Shown piece after piece: positions 5,543 through 5,711 of a stretch of 5,711 nucleotides of DNA. The stretch's first letter is position 1, and every line of letters begins with the position of its first letter. This DNA is from Candidatus Omnitrophota bacterium (lineage in GTDB: Bacteria > Omnitrophota > Gorgyraeia > Gygaellales > Profunditerraquicolaceae). The notes beneath the pieces are model-generated. The model was not told where the DNA came from and searched no databases. It saw only the letters and a list, made by a program, of their open reading frames with translations. Made by a program: the position numbers and the translations under genes. The DNA is taken from positions 1 through 5,711 of the forward strand of contig JAQUSM010000078.1 of NCBI GenBank assembly GCA_028715095.1, read 5' to 3'.

Positions 5543-5711
5543 TCATACCTTGCTTGTTTTAACTTTATCACCATAAGTCAGCATGCCAAGATGGATATGG
5601 CAATACTCTTCATGGTTATAAATACTTAATATATGCTTGCAGTGCAGATATTTACATTTCCTGCCCTTAAGCGAAGTCTTTACCTTTTTGATACGCACCT
5701 CCGGGAACGGC
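5543..5711 (-). CDS. C-terminal part of a small Cys/His-rich, probably zinc-binding protein
   Basis: An open frame enters from the right edge and runs 55 codons to a TGA that overlaps the first ATG of the helicase gene (ATGA at 5543-5546). The visible part contains C-x4-C (residues 19 and 24 of the fragment) followed by LSIYN and YCHIH, with Cys36, His37 and His39. This resembles a short zinc-finger pattern, C-x4-C...LS-x-YN...YC-x2-H, known from small bacterial and HTH-type proteins. The remainder is Lys-rich, which would suit nucleic-acid binding. The four-base overlap and matching direction suggest one operon with the RNA helicase. The N-terminus is outside the window, so family and full length are unknown. 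Confidence 0.7.
   Translation of the reverse strand, partial: PFPEVRIKKVKTSLKGRKCKYLHCKHILSIYNHEEYCHIHLGMLTYGDKVKTSKV

Noticed and set aside
4194..5562. Several plus-strand open frames and one extra minus-strand frame (4232-4627) across the helicase gene
   Set aside because: They lie inside the fully motif-supported helicase frame or its flanks, show no domain, and lack convincing ribosome-binding sites.

Overview
All recognisable genes in this window lie on the minus strand, so biological order runs from high to low coordinates. The outer-membrane beta-barrel protein points to a diderm (Gram-negative type) bacterium. A NikR that resembles archaeal NikR more than the E. coli protein, a RAYT-type transposase and moderate-to-low GC would fit an anaerobic candidate-phylum lineage such as Omnitrophota. 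That taxonomic guess is weak and rests only on general gene character.

From the right edge: the 3' end of a small Cys/His-rich protein (5543-5711) overlaps by four bases the first possible start codon of a RhlE-like DEAD-box RNA helicase (4257-5540). A 164-base non-coding stretch follows, holding an inverted repeat and a possible promoter. Then comes a REP-associated (Y1/HUH) tyrosine transposase (3379-4092), with an uncharacterised major facilitator superfamily transporter just behind it (2141-3361).

The left 2.1 kb is a nickel-homeostasis operon: nikR (1684-2094), a signal-peptide-bearing outer-membrane beta-barrel protein (714-1622), the substrate-specific subunit of an ECF-type nickel/cobalt importer (CbiM/NikM, 15-701), and the first six codons of a further gene (1-18). 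A good sigma70-like promoter starts inside the 3' end of the MFS gene. It is overlapped by a near-consensus NikR operator, GTGCTAC-N13-GTAACAT. A second pair of NikR-like half-sites, this time in direct orientation but with the same 13-bp spacer, lies just upstream of the beta-barrel gene.

The proposed system is as follows. Nickel-loaded NikR represses its own operon. When nickel is scarce the operon supplies both an inner-membrane ECF importer and a dedicated outer-membrane channel, which may bring nickel across the outer membrane without a TonB-dependent receptor. The barrel's role and the second operator are inferences. The NikR and CbiM/NikM identities are well supported by conserved metal-ligand residues.
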